From Candidatus Altimarinota bacterium (GTDB taxonomy: Bacteria; Patescibacteriota; Gracilibacteria; UM-FILTER-43-11): a stretch of DNA of 5,865 nucleotides. The notes beneath the pieces were generated by a model that made no database searches, was not told the DNA's origin, and saw nothing but the letters and a program-made list of their open reading frames with translations. The stretch covers positions 1-5,865 of the forward strand of contig JAOZLT010000058.1 of NCBI GenBank assembly GCA_029934675.1, given 5' to 3'. This document shows positions 1 to 5,556 of this stretch, one piece after another. The translations under genes were made by a program, and so were the position numbers. How positions within the stretch are numbered: the stretch's first letter is position 1; every line of letters starts with the position of its first letter.

Positions 1-7
1 TCAGAAA

Positions 8-36
8 ATCCCCCCAGCCCCCTTTATCAAGGGGTA
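8..36. repeat. GC-rich hairpin repeat, copy 1
   Basis: A C-rich stretch runs into a hairpin with stem CCCCTT (19-24) and AAGGGG (29-34) around a four-base loop. Read on the opposite strand it aligns with the segment at 92-124 (hairpin, then a G-rich run, then TTTTC), so the two are diverged copies of one repeat in inverted orientation. It is cut close to the window edge, so its full length cannot be judged. Similar palindromic repeats are common between genes in several bacterial lineages; the family assignment is inference. Confidence 0.6.
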
Positions 37-54
37 GCAATATATAGTATTTAG

Positions 55-505
55 TTGAATATTTTGAAAAAGACCAAAGCTAATCATAAAAGTCCTCCTG
101 ACAAGGAGGATTTAGGAGGTTTTCCCTACATTCCGTACAATGCGAATAATACGGAATTAGCTAAGAAAAACCGAAAAAAATCGACGAAGGCAGAAAAAAT
201 AATGTGGAATGAAGTGCTTCGAAATAGAAAATTGGATGGAATTAAATTTCACAGACAAAAACCTCTTGATGAATATATTGCTGACTTTTATTCTAGTGAA
301 TTAATGCTTGTAATAGAAATTGATGGTGAATCACACTATAGCACTGAGGTAAAAGAAAATGATAAAGAGCGAACCTTAATCCTAAACAGCCACAAAAATT
401 AAGGTTATCCGATACACTAATGATGATGTACTAAATAACCTGCCTAGAGTCCGAAATGATTTGATTAATAGAGTTAATGAAAGAATAAGCGAATTAAACA
501 ATTAA
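55..505 (+). pseudogene. DUF559 (Vsr-like endonuclease fold) gene, frameshifted
   Basis: The reading frame from TTG at 55 gives the body of a DUF559 protein: the helical segment TELAKKNRKKSTKAEKIMW, then FHRQKPLDEYIADFY, then the core strand VIEIDGESH and DKERT. DUF559 proteins have a PD-(D/E)XK nuclease fold related to very-short-patch-repair endonucleases, but their cellular role is mostly unproven. The frame stops at 400-402. The missing C-terminus (KVIRYTNDDVLNNL and about 20 further residues) continues in the +1 frame from 395 to the stop at 503-505. The switch falls in five A's (394-398); four would restore a single frame. This could be a real lesion, a sequencing error or slippage. TTG is the first possible start after an in-frame TAG at 52-54; the first 25 codons are partly repeat-derived, so a later non-canonical start is possible. 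It ends three bases before elp3. Confidence 0.82.
92..124. repeat. GC-rich hairpin repeat, copy 2, inside the DUF559 reading frame
   Basis: A hairpin TCCTCCT (93-99) / AGGAGGA (104-110) with a four-base loop is followed by an AGGAGG run and TTTTC. It matches the reverse complement of the copy at 8-36 with several substitutions. In the DUF559 frame it encodes SPPDKEDLGGFP, which precedes the first residues typical of the family (YIPYN). The AGGAGG at 115-120 resembles a ribosome-binding site, but no ATG, GTG or TTG follows at suitable spacing in the right frame. Confidence 0.6.
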
Positions 506-508
506 CCC

Positions 509-2221
509 ATGTCCATATACTCTGTGCGCAAAGCGCTAATACCACTGGCGAAGAAAATAGTTATTAAGCTTACTAAAGAGAGTGAGATTAATGAGAAGAA
601 TCTTAAAACCATCAGAAACCGACTTACCAAAGAAAATGGTGGTATTTTGCCGAAAAATTTAGAACTGATTCAGGCATATCGGGAGCTTTTAGATAATGGT
701 GATATAAAGGAATCTCCGAATATTCTTCAAATAATTCAAAAACGGAAAGTCCGCACCTTATCCGGCATTGCCAACATTACAGTTTTGACGAAAGATTTAG
801 GATGCCCGGGTGAATGCATATATTGCCCTACGGAAAAAGGAATGCCGAAAAGTTATTTGAGTAATGAACCGGCTATGATGAGAGCGGTGAGAAATAATTT
901 TGATGCTTACAAACAAGTTAAAACCAGATTAAATGGATTAGTCGCTCAGGGACACGATGTTTCGAAAATCGACATACGTACTGCAGGTGGCACGTGGGGG
1001 GCTGTGCCAGATTGGTACCGGGACGAATTTTTAAAGGGGATATATTTGGCGTTAAATGAAGGACCTGGCGACTTAAACTCGAAACTCGAAACCTGCCTGC
1101 CGGTAGGCAAAGCTCGAAACTCGAAGGAAATTCAAAATTCTAATTTCGAAAATTCTAAAATTGTTTCGGATTTCGGATTTCGGATTTCGGATTTTACACT
1201 CCAAGAGCTCATAAAACAAAACGAAACCGCTAAGTGCAGGTGTGTCGGCTTGTGGGTGGAGACGAGACCTGATTGGGTGACGGTGGAGGAGCTTAAGAAA
1301 TTGAGAAGTTATGGAGTTACCGGTATAGAACTTGGAATTCAGTCGACAGATGACCCTGTTAATGAATTTTGTAAGCGTGGACACGGTTTAAAAGAATCAA
1401 TTAAGGCAACTAAGATGTGCCGTGATATAGGACTTAAAGTGTGCCACCATTTGATGCCTAATTTGCCGACAGCAACAATGGAATCTGATTTGAAATCGGG
1501 AAGGGATTTGTTTGAGAATGAAGGACTGCGACCTGATTACCTCAAAATTTACCCCACTATGGTCACTCCATATTCAAAGTTGGCGGAGATGATTGAAAAA
1601 GATCCATCTGTTCACACCGCATATTCGGACGAAGAATTAATGAATCTGATAGCTAAAATTAAACAAACTGTACCTGAATACTGCCGTATCATTCGCATAA
1701 TCCGAGACTTTCCTGCAGAAAGCATTGTATCGGGATCCAAAAAATCTAATCTGAGACAAATTATGCAGAGTAAGGGAATTACTTGCCGATGCATTAGGTG
1801 TCGTGAAATTCAAGACGAAACAATTAAGAATTATGAATTAAGAATTAAGAATTATTCTGCTAATGAGGGTAAAGAAGTTTTTATTACTTTCGACGAAATT
1901 AATTCGGATAAACTAATTGGCTTATGTCGGTTGCGACTACCGGGTAAAGAGGCGGATGTGATATTTGATGAGCTGAAAGATGCGGCAATTGTCCGTGAAC
2001 TGCATGTGTATGGCAGAAAACAGAGCCTTAATGATGGTGGGCTAGAATCAAAAACTCAGCACCATGGTTTTGGGCGACAATTAATGGAAAAAGCGGAGGA
2101 AATCGCCAAAGAAAACGGATATAGCAAAATAGCTGTCATATCCGCTGTCGGAACACGAGAATATTATAGGAAGTTGGGGTATGAGTTGGAGGGGAGTTAT
2201 ATGGTGAAGGATTTCGTGTGA
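509..2221 (+). CDS. elp3: Elp3-family tRNA U34 carboxymethyl-modifying radical SAM/GNAT enzyme
   Basis: Elp3 uses radical SAM chemistry and acetyl-CoA to place a carboxymethyl group on wobble uridine 34 of tRNA, supporting accurate decoding. The radical SAM domain carries C99-x3-C103-x2-C106 in GCPGECIYCPTEK, followed by SNEPAMMRA, the GGTW motif near 160-163 and VETRPDW near 250-256. A linker holds the Cys-rich CRCIRCRE (426-433). The C-terminal GNAT domain shows ELHVYG (497-502), the acetyl-CoA loop QHHGFGRQLM (517-526) and REYYRKLGYE. All key motifs are present, so the enzyme is probably active. Two segments are foreign to the family: about residues 190-229 and about 438-449, both encoded by repeat-like DNA. 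The ATG at 509 lies three bases after the frame-corrected end of the DUF559 gene and has no Shine-Dalgarno sequence, which suggests translational coupling. Elp3 is typical of eukaryotes and archaea and found in only some bacteria. Confidence 0.95.
   Translation: MSIYSVRKALIPLAKKIVIKLTKESEINEKNLKTIRNRLTKENGGILPKNLELIQAYRELLDNGDIKESPNILQIIQKRKVRTLSGIANITVLTKDLGCPGECIYCPTEKGMPKSYLSNEPAMMRAVRNNFDAYKQVKTRLNGLVAQGHDVSKIDIRTAGGTWGAVPDWYRDEFLKGIYLALNEGPGDLNSKLETCLPVGKARNSKEIQNSNFENSKIVSDFGFRISDFTLQELIKQNETAKCRCVGLWVETRPDWVTVEELKKLRSYGVTGIELGIQSTDDPVNEFCKRGHGLKESIKATKMCRDIGLKVCHHLMPNLPTATMESDLKSGRDLFENEGLRPDYLKIYPTMVTPYSKLAEMIEKDPSVHTAYSDEELMNLIAKIKQTVPEYCRIIRIIRDFPAESIVSGSKKSNLRQIMQSKGITCRCIRCREIQDETIKNYELRIKNYSANEGKEVFITFDEINSDKLIGLCRLRLPGKEADVIFDELKDAAIVRELHVYGRKQSLNDGGLESKTQHHGFGRQLMEKAEEIAKENGYSKIAVISAVGTREYYRKLGYELEGSYMVKDFV
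1076..1195. repeat. Composite palindromic/tandem repeat inserted in frame in elp3
   Basis: Two copies of ACTCGAA (1077-1090) are followed by the hairpin TGCCTGCCGGTAGGCA (1094-1109, fully paired as RNA with one G-U), then further CTCGAA copies (1113-1125). Next comes an AT-rich stretch with TTCAAAATTC and TTTCGAAAATTC, then four perfect tandem copies of TTTCGGA (1164-1191). The segment adds about 40 residues (including SDFGFRISDF) between the family-like segments IYLALNE and QELIKQNETAKCRCVG without breaking the reading frame. The repeats do not follow codon periodicity, as expected for inserted DNA rather than an evolved protein loop. Confidence 0.75.
1822..1855. repeat. Short AT-rich repeat inside elp3 linker
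   Basis: AATTAAGAATT occurs twice (1822-1832 and 1836-1846), followed by AAGAATTAT. It encodes IKNYELRIKNY, located after the conserved CRCIRCRE segment and before the GNAT domain, in a part of the family that tolerates length variation. Similar AT-rich wording (GAATTATGAATT) appears in the intergenic repeat near 5449. The origin as an inserted repeat is inference. Confidence 0.5.
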
Positions 2222-2231
2222 CATCGTGTAA

Positions 2232-2237
2232 TAACTA
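2232..2237. repeat. Left 6-bp direct repeat (putative target-site duplication)
   Basis: TAACTA directly abuts the outer end of the left inverted repeat (GTTAG at 2238). The same six bases directly abut the right inverted repeat at 4357-4362. The sequence is AT-rich and short, so coincidence is possible. Confidence 0.5.
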
Positions 2238-2309
2238 GTTAGCGTCAATGCCACGAGTTTTCTCTCCGTTTATAGTGGAATGAACAAAATACAGTAACAC
2301 CCTAAGCTA
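2238..2309 (+). repeat. Left inverted-repeat end of the restriction cassette
   Basis: This copy aligns with the reverse complement of 4288-4356. Block one, TGCCACGAGTTTTCTCTC (2249-2266), is identical for 18 bases. Block two (2283-2309, from AACAAAAT through CCCTAAGCTA) matches at 25 of 27 positions. The outermost GTTAG is shared. Between the blocks are 16 unrelated bases here against 13 in the other copy. A hairpin possible in this copy (CCAC 2251-2254 with GTGG 2275-2278) is not conserved in the other, arguing for DNA binding sites rather than a conserved RNA. Confidence 0.8.
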
Positions 2310-2368
2310 TTGTTTATTTTTTGTTTTTGGTTGTTTTTTTAACAATATGACAGCAAATTTATTTATTA

Positions 2369-2403
2369 CAGCATGATATTCAATTTTTCATGCTGCTTTT
2401 TTT
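2369..2403 (+). terminator. Rho-independent terminator between elp3 and the methyltransferase gene
   Basis: An 8-bp perfect stem CAGCATGA (2369-2376) / TCATGCTG (2388-2395) encloses an 11-base loop and is followed by C and seven T's (2397-2403). It would end transcription arriving from elp3 and shield the methyltransferase promoter. It lies inside the proposed cassette, so it may travel with it. T-rich sequence at 2311-2340 precedes it. Confidence 0.85.
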
Positions 2404-2442
2404 ATTCACGTTTGATAAAATATAAATAGAATAGTTTTTCTA

Positions 2443-2472
2443 TTGACTAAGTGAACATATGTTCACTATTAT
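2443..2472 (+). promoter_or_regulatory. Methyltransferase promoter with palindromic operator in the spacer
   Basis: TTGACT (2443-2448) and TATTAT (2467-2472) form a sigma-70-type promoter with an 18-bp spacer. The spacer is almost exactly a perfect 18-bp palindrome, AGTGAACATATGTTCACT (2450-2467). A dimeric repressor bound there would block RNA polymerase. The core GAACATATGTTC fits GAAC-RNRY-GTTC, the LexA (DinR) box of Gram-positive bacteria. The expected start of transcription is around 2479, leaving a leader of roughly 18 bases without a clear Shine-Dalgarno sequence. No regulator gene is encoded in the window. Confidence 0.7.
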
Positions 2473-2496
2473 AGGAATAATAAATAACCGATAAAT

Positions 2497-3507
2497 ATGT
2501 TTAGAACTATTGATTTATTCGCAGGTATAGGTGGGGTAAGAATAGGTTTCGAAAAAGCTGGATTTCAAACAGTTTTTGCAAATGATTTTGACCCATACTG
2601 CAAACCAACTTATGACCTAAACTTTAAAACAGCAAAGTTAACTGTTGGAGATATTAGGGAAATTGATATTGATTCATTGCCTGATTTTGATTTTTTATTA
2701 GGTGGCTTTCCCTGCCAAGCATTTTCAATAGCCGGTTATCAAAAGGGATTTAAAGATGAAGATAGGGGTAATTTATTTTTCGATGTTGCAAAAATTATTG
2801 AAAAAAGACAACCAAAAGGCTTTCTTCTTGAAAATGTAAAAAATCTTCAATCACACGATAATGGAAATACCTTTAAGGTTATTAGAGATACATTGAAATC
2901 GTTTGGTTACCATATTAAATTTAAAGTCTTAAACAGCATGGAATATGGCAACGTACCTCAGACACGCGAAAGAATTTATATCGTAGGCTTTAAGGATAAA
3001 AATCATATCGATAATTTTGAATTTCCAGCACCAGTTAAAAGATCTGTAAAAATTGAGAATCTTTTAGATAAAGAAGTTAGTCAAAAATACTACTACAATG
3101 GTAAACCATTATTCGAAAAACTTGATGGTAACGTCACAAAAACTGACACTGTTTACCAATGGAGAAGAATTTATGTACGTGAAAATAAAAGTAATGTCTG
3201 CCCTACACTAACGGCAAATATGGGTACGGGAGGTCACAACGTACCAATAATTAATGACAAAAAAGGTATTAGGAAGCTAACACCTCAAGAATGTCTACGC
3301 TTCCAAGGCTTTCCTTTAAGTTATAAACTACCAAAAGAGCTTGCTGACTCAAGATTGTATAAACAAATTGGCAATTCTGTAACGGCCACAGTTATTGAAA
3401 GTATTGCAAAGGCAATGAAAAAAGCCATTGGATTCAATCCTCAAATAGAAACTAATAACAGGGTTTCTATTCAAACATTTGGGAGACAATTGGAACTAGT
3501 TACATAA
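2497..3507 (+). CDS. C5-cytosine DNA methyltransferase (Type II modification enzyme)
   Basis: The protein transfers a methyl group from SAM to carbon 5 of cytosine in its target site, protecting host DNA from the partner nuclease. All core motifs appear in family order: motif I LFAGIGGVRIGFEKAGF (7-23), motif IV GGFPCQAFS (69-77) with catalytic Cys73, motif VI ENV (112-114), motif VIII QTRERIYIVGF (155-165), a target-recognition region around 180-255 including YQWRRIYVRENKSNVCPTLT, motif IX LTPQECLRFQGFP (261-273) and motif X YKQIGNSV (288-295). The length of 336 residues is normal; about 30 residues follow motif X. There is no N-terminal helix-turn-helix extension, so direct autoregulation as in some C5 methyltransferases is unlikely. 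ATG 2497 is chosen because motif I starts within ten residues. The gene is AT-rich with many AAA and ATT codons and is preceded by its own regulated promoter. Confidence 0.96.
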   Translation: MFRTIDLFAGIGGVRIGFEKAGFQTVFANDFDPYCKPTYDLNFKTAKLTVGDIREIDIDSLPDFDFLLGGFPCQAFSIAGYQKGFKDEDRGNLFFDVAKIIEKRQPKGFLLENVKNLQSHDNGNTFKVIRDTLKSFGYHIKFKVLNSMEYGNVPQTRERIYIVGFKDKNHIDNFEFPAPVKRSVKIENLLDKEVSQKYYYNGKPLFEKLDGNVTKTDTVYQWRRIYVRENKSNVCPTLTANMGTGGHNVPIINDKKGIRKLTPQECLRFQGFPLSYKLPKELADSRLYKQIGNSVTATVIESIAKAMKKAIGFNPQIETNNRVSIQTFGRQLELVT

Positions 3508-3555
3508 GATATCTTTTTAAAGAATTACCAGCAATACTAAATCTTATGTGTTTTT
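3502..3555 (+). terminator. Inverted repeat between the convergent gene ends, possible terminator
   Basis: ACATAAGAT (3502-3510) and ATCTTATGT (3541-3549) are perfect inverted copies, with a further T-G pair outside and TTTTT at 3551-3555 on the + strand. The left arm contains the methyltransferase stop codon (3505-3507) and the right arm lies in the last codons of the endonuclease. The 30-base loop is long for a rho-independent terminator, so function is uncertain. On the minus strand no T-run follows. Confidence 0.4.
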
Positions 3556-4094
3556 ATTGGTTTAATTTTATTTGGAACAATTATTTCCTTATATATTGAC
3601 AATCGAGGTCTACGATTTAGTTTTTGCTGATCTCTCAGTGTATGATTAGCATTAACTTTATGGTTATACACTAGATCATTTGGTATTAAATAAATATCAA
3701 ATGTTCCATCCCATTCGCCTTTTCTATAAAAATCTAAGAAATATAATTCATCCCATTCTGACCTTGGCCCAAAAGAAGTTAAGTCTGGCATTACACTACA
3801 CCCTTTGACCTGAATTCTTTTTTTCCGCTTCAGGTCATATGCGTCATACGAAGTGTTAGCACCTGCAATATTTTGAGTTATTCTAACAACATCCATCGCT
3901 CTGCAGAAAGCCCCCTCAGATAGCCCTTCTGGCAAATTAACACCTCTAGATTCAATGACACTTAACTCACTAGTAAGTAGTCTCCAGTGTACATAGATAT
4001 CCCATAGGATTTGATCATCAGCGCTAGTAAAAAATGTTACTTTTGTCTTAAATACCCCCTCTGGCAATAACATTTCTACTACTTTAGTTTGCAT
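3537..4094 (-). CDS. Type II restriction endonuclease, Bsp6I-like
   Basis: This is the cognate nuclease expected to cut unmethylated target sites. From recall, segments such as RGVNLPEGLSEGAFC (50-64), the DAYDLKRKKRIQVKGCSV stretch (84-101), LTSFGPRSEWDELYFLDFY (105-123) and GTFDIYLIP (130-138) resemble the Bsp6I family (Pfam RE_Bsp6I), whose members recognise GCNGC. The likely metal-binding core is Asp84 or Asp87 followed by Gln95-Val-Lys97, a PD-(D/E)XK variant with Gln in place of the acidic residue; Glu57 or Glu59 could supply another ligand. The length of 185 residues suits a small Type II enzyme. It is encoded tail-to-tail with the methyltransferase, 29 bp apart, a common arrangement. 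The ATG at 4094 has no strong Shine-Dalgarno. The specificity is inferred; the endonuclease role is well supported by sequence plus context. Confidence 0.82.
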   Translation of the reverse strand: MQTKVVEMLLPEGVFKTKVTFFTSADDQILWDIYVHWRLLTSELSVIESRGVNLPEGLSEGAFCRAMDVVRITQNIAGANTSYDAYDLKRKKRIQVKGCSVMPDLTSFGPRSEWDELYFLDFYRKGEWDGTFDIYLIPNDLVYNHKVNANHTLRDQQKLNRRPRLSIYKEIIVPNKIKPIKTHKI

Positions 4095-4287
4095 GGTATT
4101 ACTTACTTAACTTTATTTGCATTTTACAATATTCGGAATAGAAAGGCTAATGGTAAATAATATTTTTTGACTTCATCAGCTTGTGTTAATACTGATGCAT
4201 GGATTTATTTATTAAGTGATTAAGAAATTTAAAATAACTACATTAATTCCTACAACTATCTAAATTGTTTTTTCCTGTTTCGCAGGG
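4095..4287 (-). promoter_or_regulatory. Upstream region of the endonuclease gene
   Basis: This non-coding AT-rich segment lies between the endonuclease start and the right inverted repeat. On the minus strand a TGTAAAAT box (4124-4131) could be an extended -10 element, with no convincing -35. A hairpin CATCAG (4174-4179) / CTGATG (4192-4197) has a 12-base loop and no T-run. A small CCTG/CAGG hairpin (4274-4286) adjoins the inverted repeat. The 18-bp palindrome of the methyltransferase promoter is not repeated here. Confidence 0.35.
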
Positions 4288-4356
4288 TAGCTTAGGGTAT
4301 TACTGCATTTTGTTTTTGTTTAGATTAGAGAGAAAACTCGTGGCACAACCACTAAC
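4288..4356 (-). repeat. Right inverted-repeat end of the restriction cassette
   Basis: Reverse-complement copy of 2238-2309. The identical 18-base block is 4328-4345, the second block 4288-4314, and the outermost bases are CTAAC (4352-4356) on the + strand. It follows the membrane-protein gene in sense orientation, just as the left copy follows elp3, so a dispersed 3' element is a competing explanation. Confidence 0.8.
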
Positions 4357-4362
4357 TAACTA
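4357..4362. repeat. Right 6-bp direct repeat (putative target-site duplication)
   Basis: TAACTA adjoining the CTAAC end of the right inverted repeat, identical to 2232-2237 in the same orientation. The local run ACTAACTAACTA makes the exact boundary ambiguous by four bases. Confidence 0.5.
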
Positions 4363-4392
4363 TACAGCTCACTCATCGGTAACTCCTCAAAC

Positions 4393-4415
4393 AGCAGTCA
4401 TGATATTGTACTGCT
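4393..4415 (-). terminator. Weak hairpin downstream of the membrane-protein gene
   Basis: AGCAGT (4393-4398) and ACTGCT (4410-4415) can pair around an 11-base loop, 25 bases beyond the stop of the minus-strand gene. Only a short GTTT follows on the minus strand, so it is at best a weak terminator. Apart from this and the direct repeat, I see nothing else in 4357-4440. Confidence 0.3.
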
Positions 4416-4440
4416 ATCCGCCTTCGCACCCCATTGCTCC

Positions 4441-5406
4441 CTATTTCCCCTCCTCTCCCTCCTTCAACTTCCCGCCACCCAAATCTACATCTATTATTGG
4501 TTTAGCGGTTCTTTCTTTAAGTGCAACGTAAGTAAAGACCCAAACCGCTGTTGAAAATATGGTAAAAAGCCCCATTAAGTAAGATGTCATCAGAATTATT
4601 CCTAATGCAAAAATACCTGCAAGAATTAATCCAATTATATGTAAAACTTTAGTGACAAAATACCCCATCAAAAATACTACCCCCATAGGAATAAGAAGGA
4701 TTAGAACAACATTTAATATTATTCGGACACTGATTAAAAGTATGAGAATGAAGATAAGAATTGTTTTTCTCATATTCGATATTACAAATATGGCGCTTTC
4801 TTTCATGGATTCAATCACTCTTTTGTCTTCGAGTACTATAAAATATTCGCTGTATGTAAACAGAAAACTCGCTATAAGTCCTACTACAGCTATAAATAAT
4901 AGAATAGGCAAGGCTACAAAAAATATGCTCTCTCCCCACCATCTAAGAATAAACGAAGATTCGGTAAAGACCGATATAATACTGAAAGATCCGGTTATAA
5001 GTGCAAATTCAAACATCGGAAAAAAACGTCTTACACCTATTTCTGCCGAGCCTAACATGGGTTCATATTTTCTTATTTTATATAATGCATGAATTAAAGT
5101 GCCCTTGAATATTGGTGGCGTAAGTACATATCCGAGCAATATAATTACTGCGAGTATTACTAAAAAAACAGTTATTTTAGGATATGTACTTATAAGACTC
5201 CATGCGAGCTTAATATCTTTAACTAGAGCAAATCCTTCCTGTTGTTCAAATAGAGCTGAATGTTTAAAAGCATTATATTGATAAGTTAGATAAACACTAC
5301 TAACAAGAGTACTAAAAAAAGCTGGAACAGCCCCATACCATATGAGTTTTTTTAGATGAACCTGGGTTACCTGCCAAGCCTTTCGTACAATATCGCGGAC
5401 GTTCAT
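4441..5406 (-). CDS. Polytopic membrane protein of unknown function
   Basis: I do not recognise a functional family. The 321-residue product has an amphipathic start (MNVRDIVRKAWQVTQVHLKK) without a cleavable signal peptide, then several hydrophobic stretches consistent with six to eight transmembrane helices: about 21-42, 78-98, 130-147, 160-192, 214-236, 238-252, 255-275 and 277-296. Positively charged loops such as KIRKY (110-114) and RKT (213-215) suggest cytoplasmic sides. The C-terminal tail (297-321) is hydrophilic with GGG and GEEG. No catalytic motif or ATPase site is visible. The layout resembles uncharacterised integral membrane proteins common in small-genome bacteria. Upstream, a TAAAAT box (5430-5435 on the minus strand) and a poor -35 may form the promoter; no clear Shine-Dalgarno precedes the ATG at 5406. 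Confidence 0.85.
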   Translation of the reverse strand: MNVRDIVRKAWQVTQVHLKKLIWYGAVPAFFSTLVSSVYLTYQYNAFKHSALFEQQEGFALVKDIKLAWSLISTYPKITVFLVILAVIILLGYVLTPPIFKGTLIHALYKIRKYEPMLGSAEIGVRRFFPMFEFALITGSFSIISVFTESSFILRWWGESIFFVALPILLFIAVVGLIASFLFTYSEYFIVLEDKRVIESMKESAIFVISNMRKTILIFILILLISVRIILNVVLILLIPMGVVFLMGYFVTKVLHIIGLILAGIFALGIILMTSYLMGLFTIFSTAVWVFTYVALKERTAKPIIDVDLGGGKLKEGEEGK

Positions 5407-5455
5407 GAGGTAGTTTTATTTCTTGGGGTATTTTAGCACAAAATGACGAATTATG

Positions 5456-5540
5456 AATTCTGAATAACCAATTTCCAGTTAATTTCGAAATTTGAATTTA
5501 GAATGTTTAAACATTATTTGGAAATTGGTTATTCAGAATT
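5456..5540. repeat. Long inverted repeat with nested palindromes
   Basis: The arms 5456-5477 and 5519-5540 are perfect 22-bp reverse complements. The 41-bp interior contains two more perfect palindromes: AATTTCGAAATT (5481-5492) and AATGTTTAAACATT (5502-5515). As single-stranded DNA or RNA this would fold into a stem with two side hairpins. It lies upstream of the membrane-protein gene, just beyond its likely promoter. The wording (GAATTATGAATTC, TTTCGAAATTTGAATTT) resembles the AT-rich repeat pieces inside elp3, suggesting one genome-wide repeat class. Confidence 0.8.
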
Positions 5541-5556
5541 TGGCATTTAGTAAAGA

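Larger units (their letters stand above)
2238..4356. mobile_element. Putative non-autonomous mobile cassette carrying a restriction-modification system
   Basis: This unit of about 2.1 kb has inverted copies of a ~70-bp sequence at its two ends, starting GTTAG on the left and ending CTAAC on the right, with TAACTA immediately outside each end. It contains the methyltransferase gene, the convergent endonuclease gene and their control regions, but no transposase or integrase. It sits 16 bp after the elp3 stop and 84 bp from the stop of the convergent membrane-protein gene. Collapsing the unit and one TAACTA copy would leave an ordinary convergent intergenic region. I infer movement by a transposase acting in trans; recombination between dispersed repeats is the alternative. 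Confidence 0.55.

Noticed and set aside
1164..1191. TTTCGGA x4 as a CRISPR-like array
   Set aside because: Seven-base perfect tandem units without spacers; simple tandem repeat.
1073..1794. Two minus-strand frames within elp3
   Set aside because: They lie antisense to strongly conserved Elp3 motifs; one consists partly of repeat DNA.
2410..2500. Controller (C) protein gene for the restriction system
   Set aside because: No helix-turn-helix reading frame is present between the terminator and the methyltransferase start.
2238..4356. Integron cassette with attC sites
   Set aside because: The ends start with GTTAG but lack matching R'/R'' and L'/L'' boxes in a self-paired arrangement, and there are two inverted copies rather than one attC per cassette.
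4265..4531. Open reading frame of 88 codons on the + strand
   Set aside because: It runs antisense through the right inverted repeat and into the end of the membrane-protein gene, and its product is low-complexity.
4652..5281. Two + strand frames opposite the membrane-protein gene
   Set aside because: Antisense shadows of a well-supported hydrophobic gene, with no independent features.
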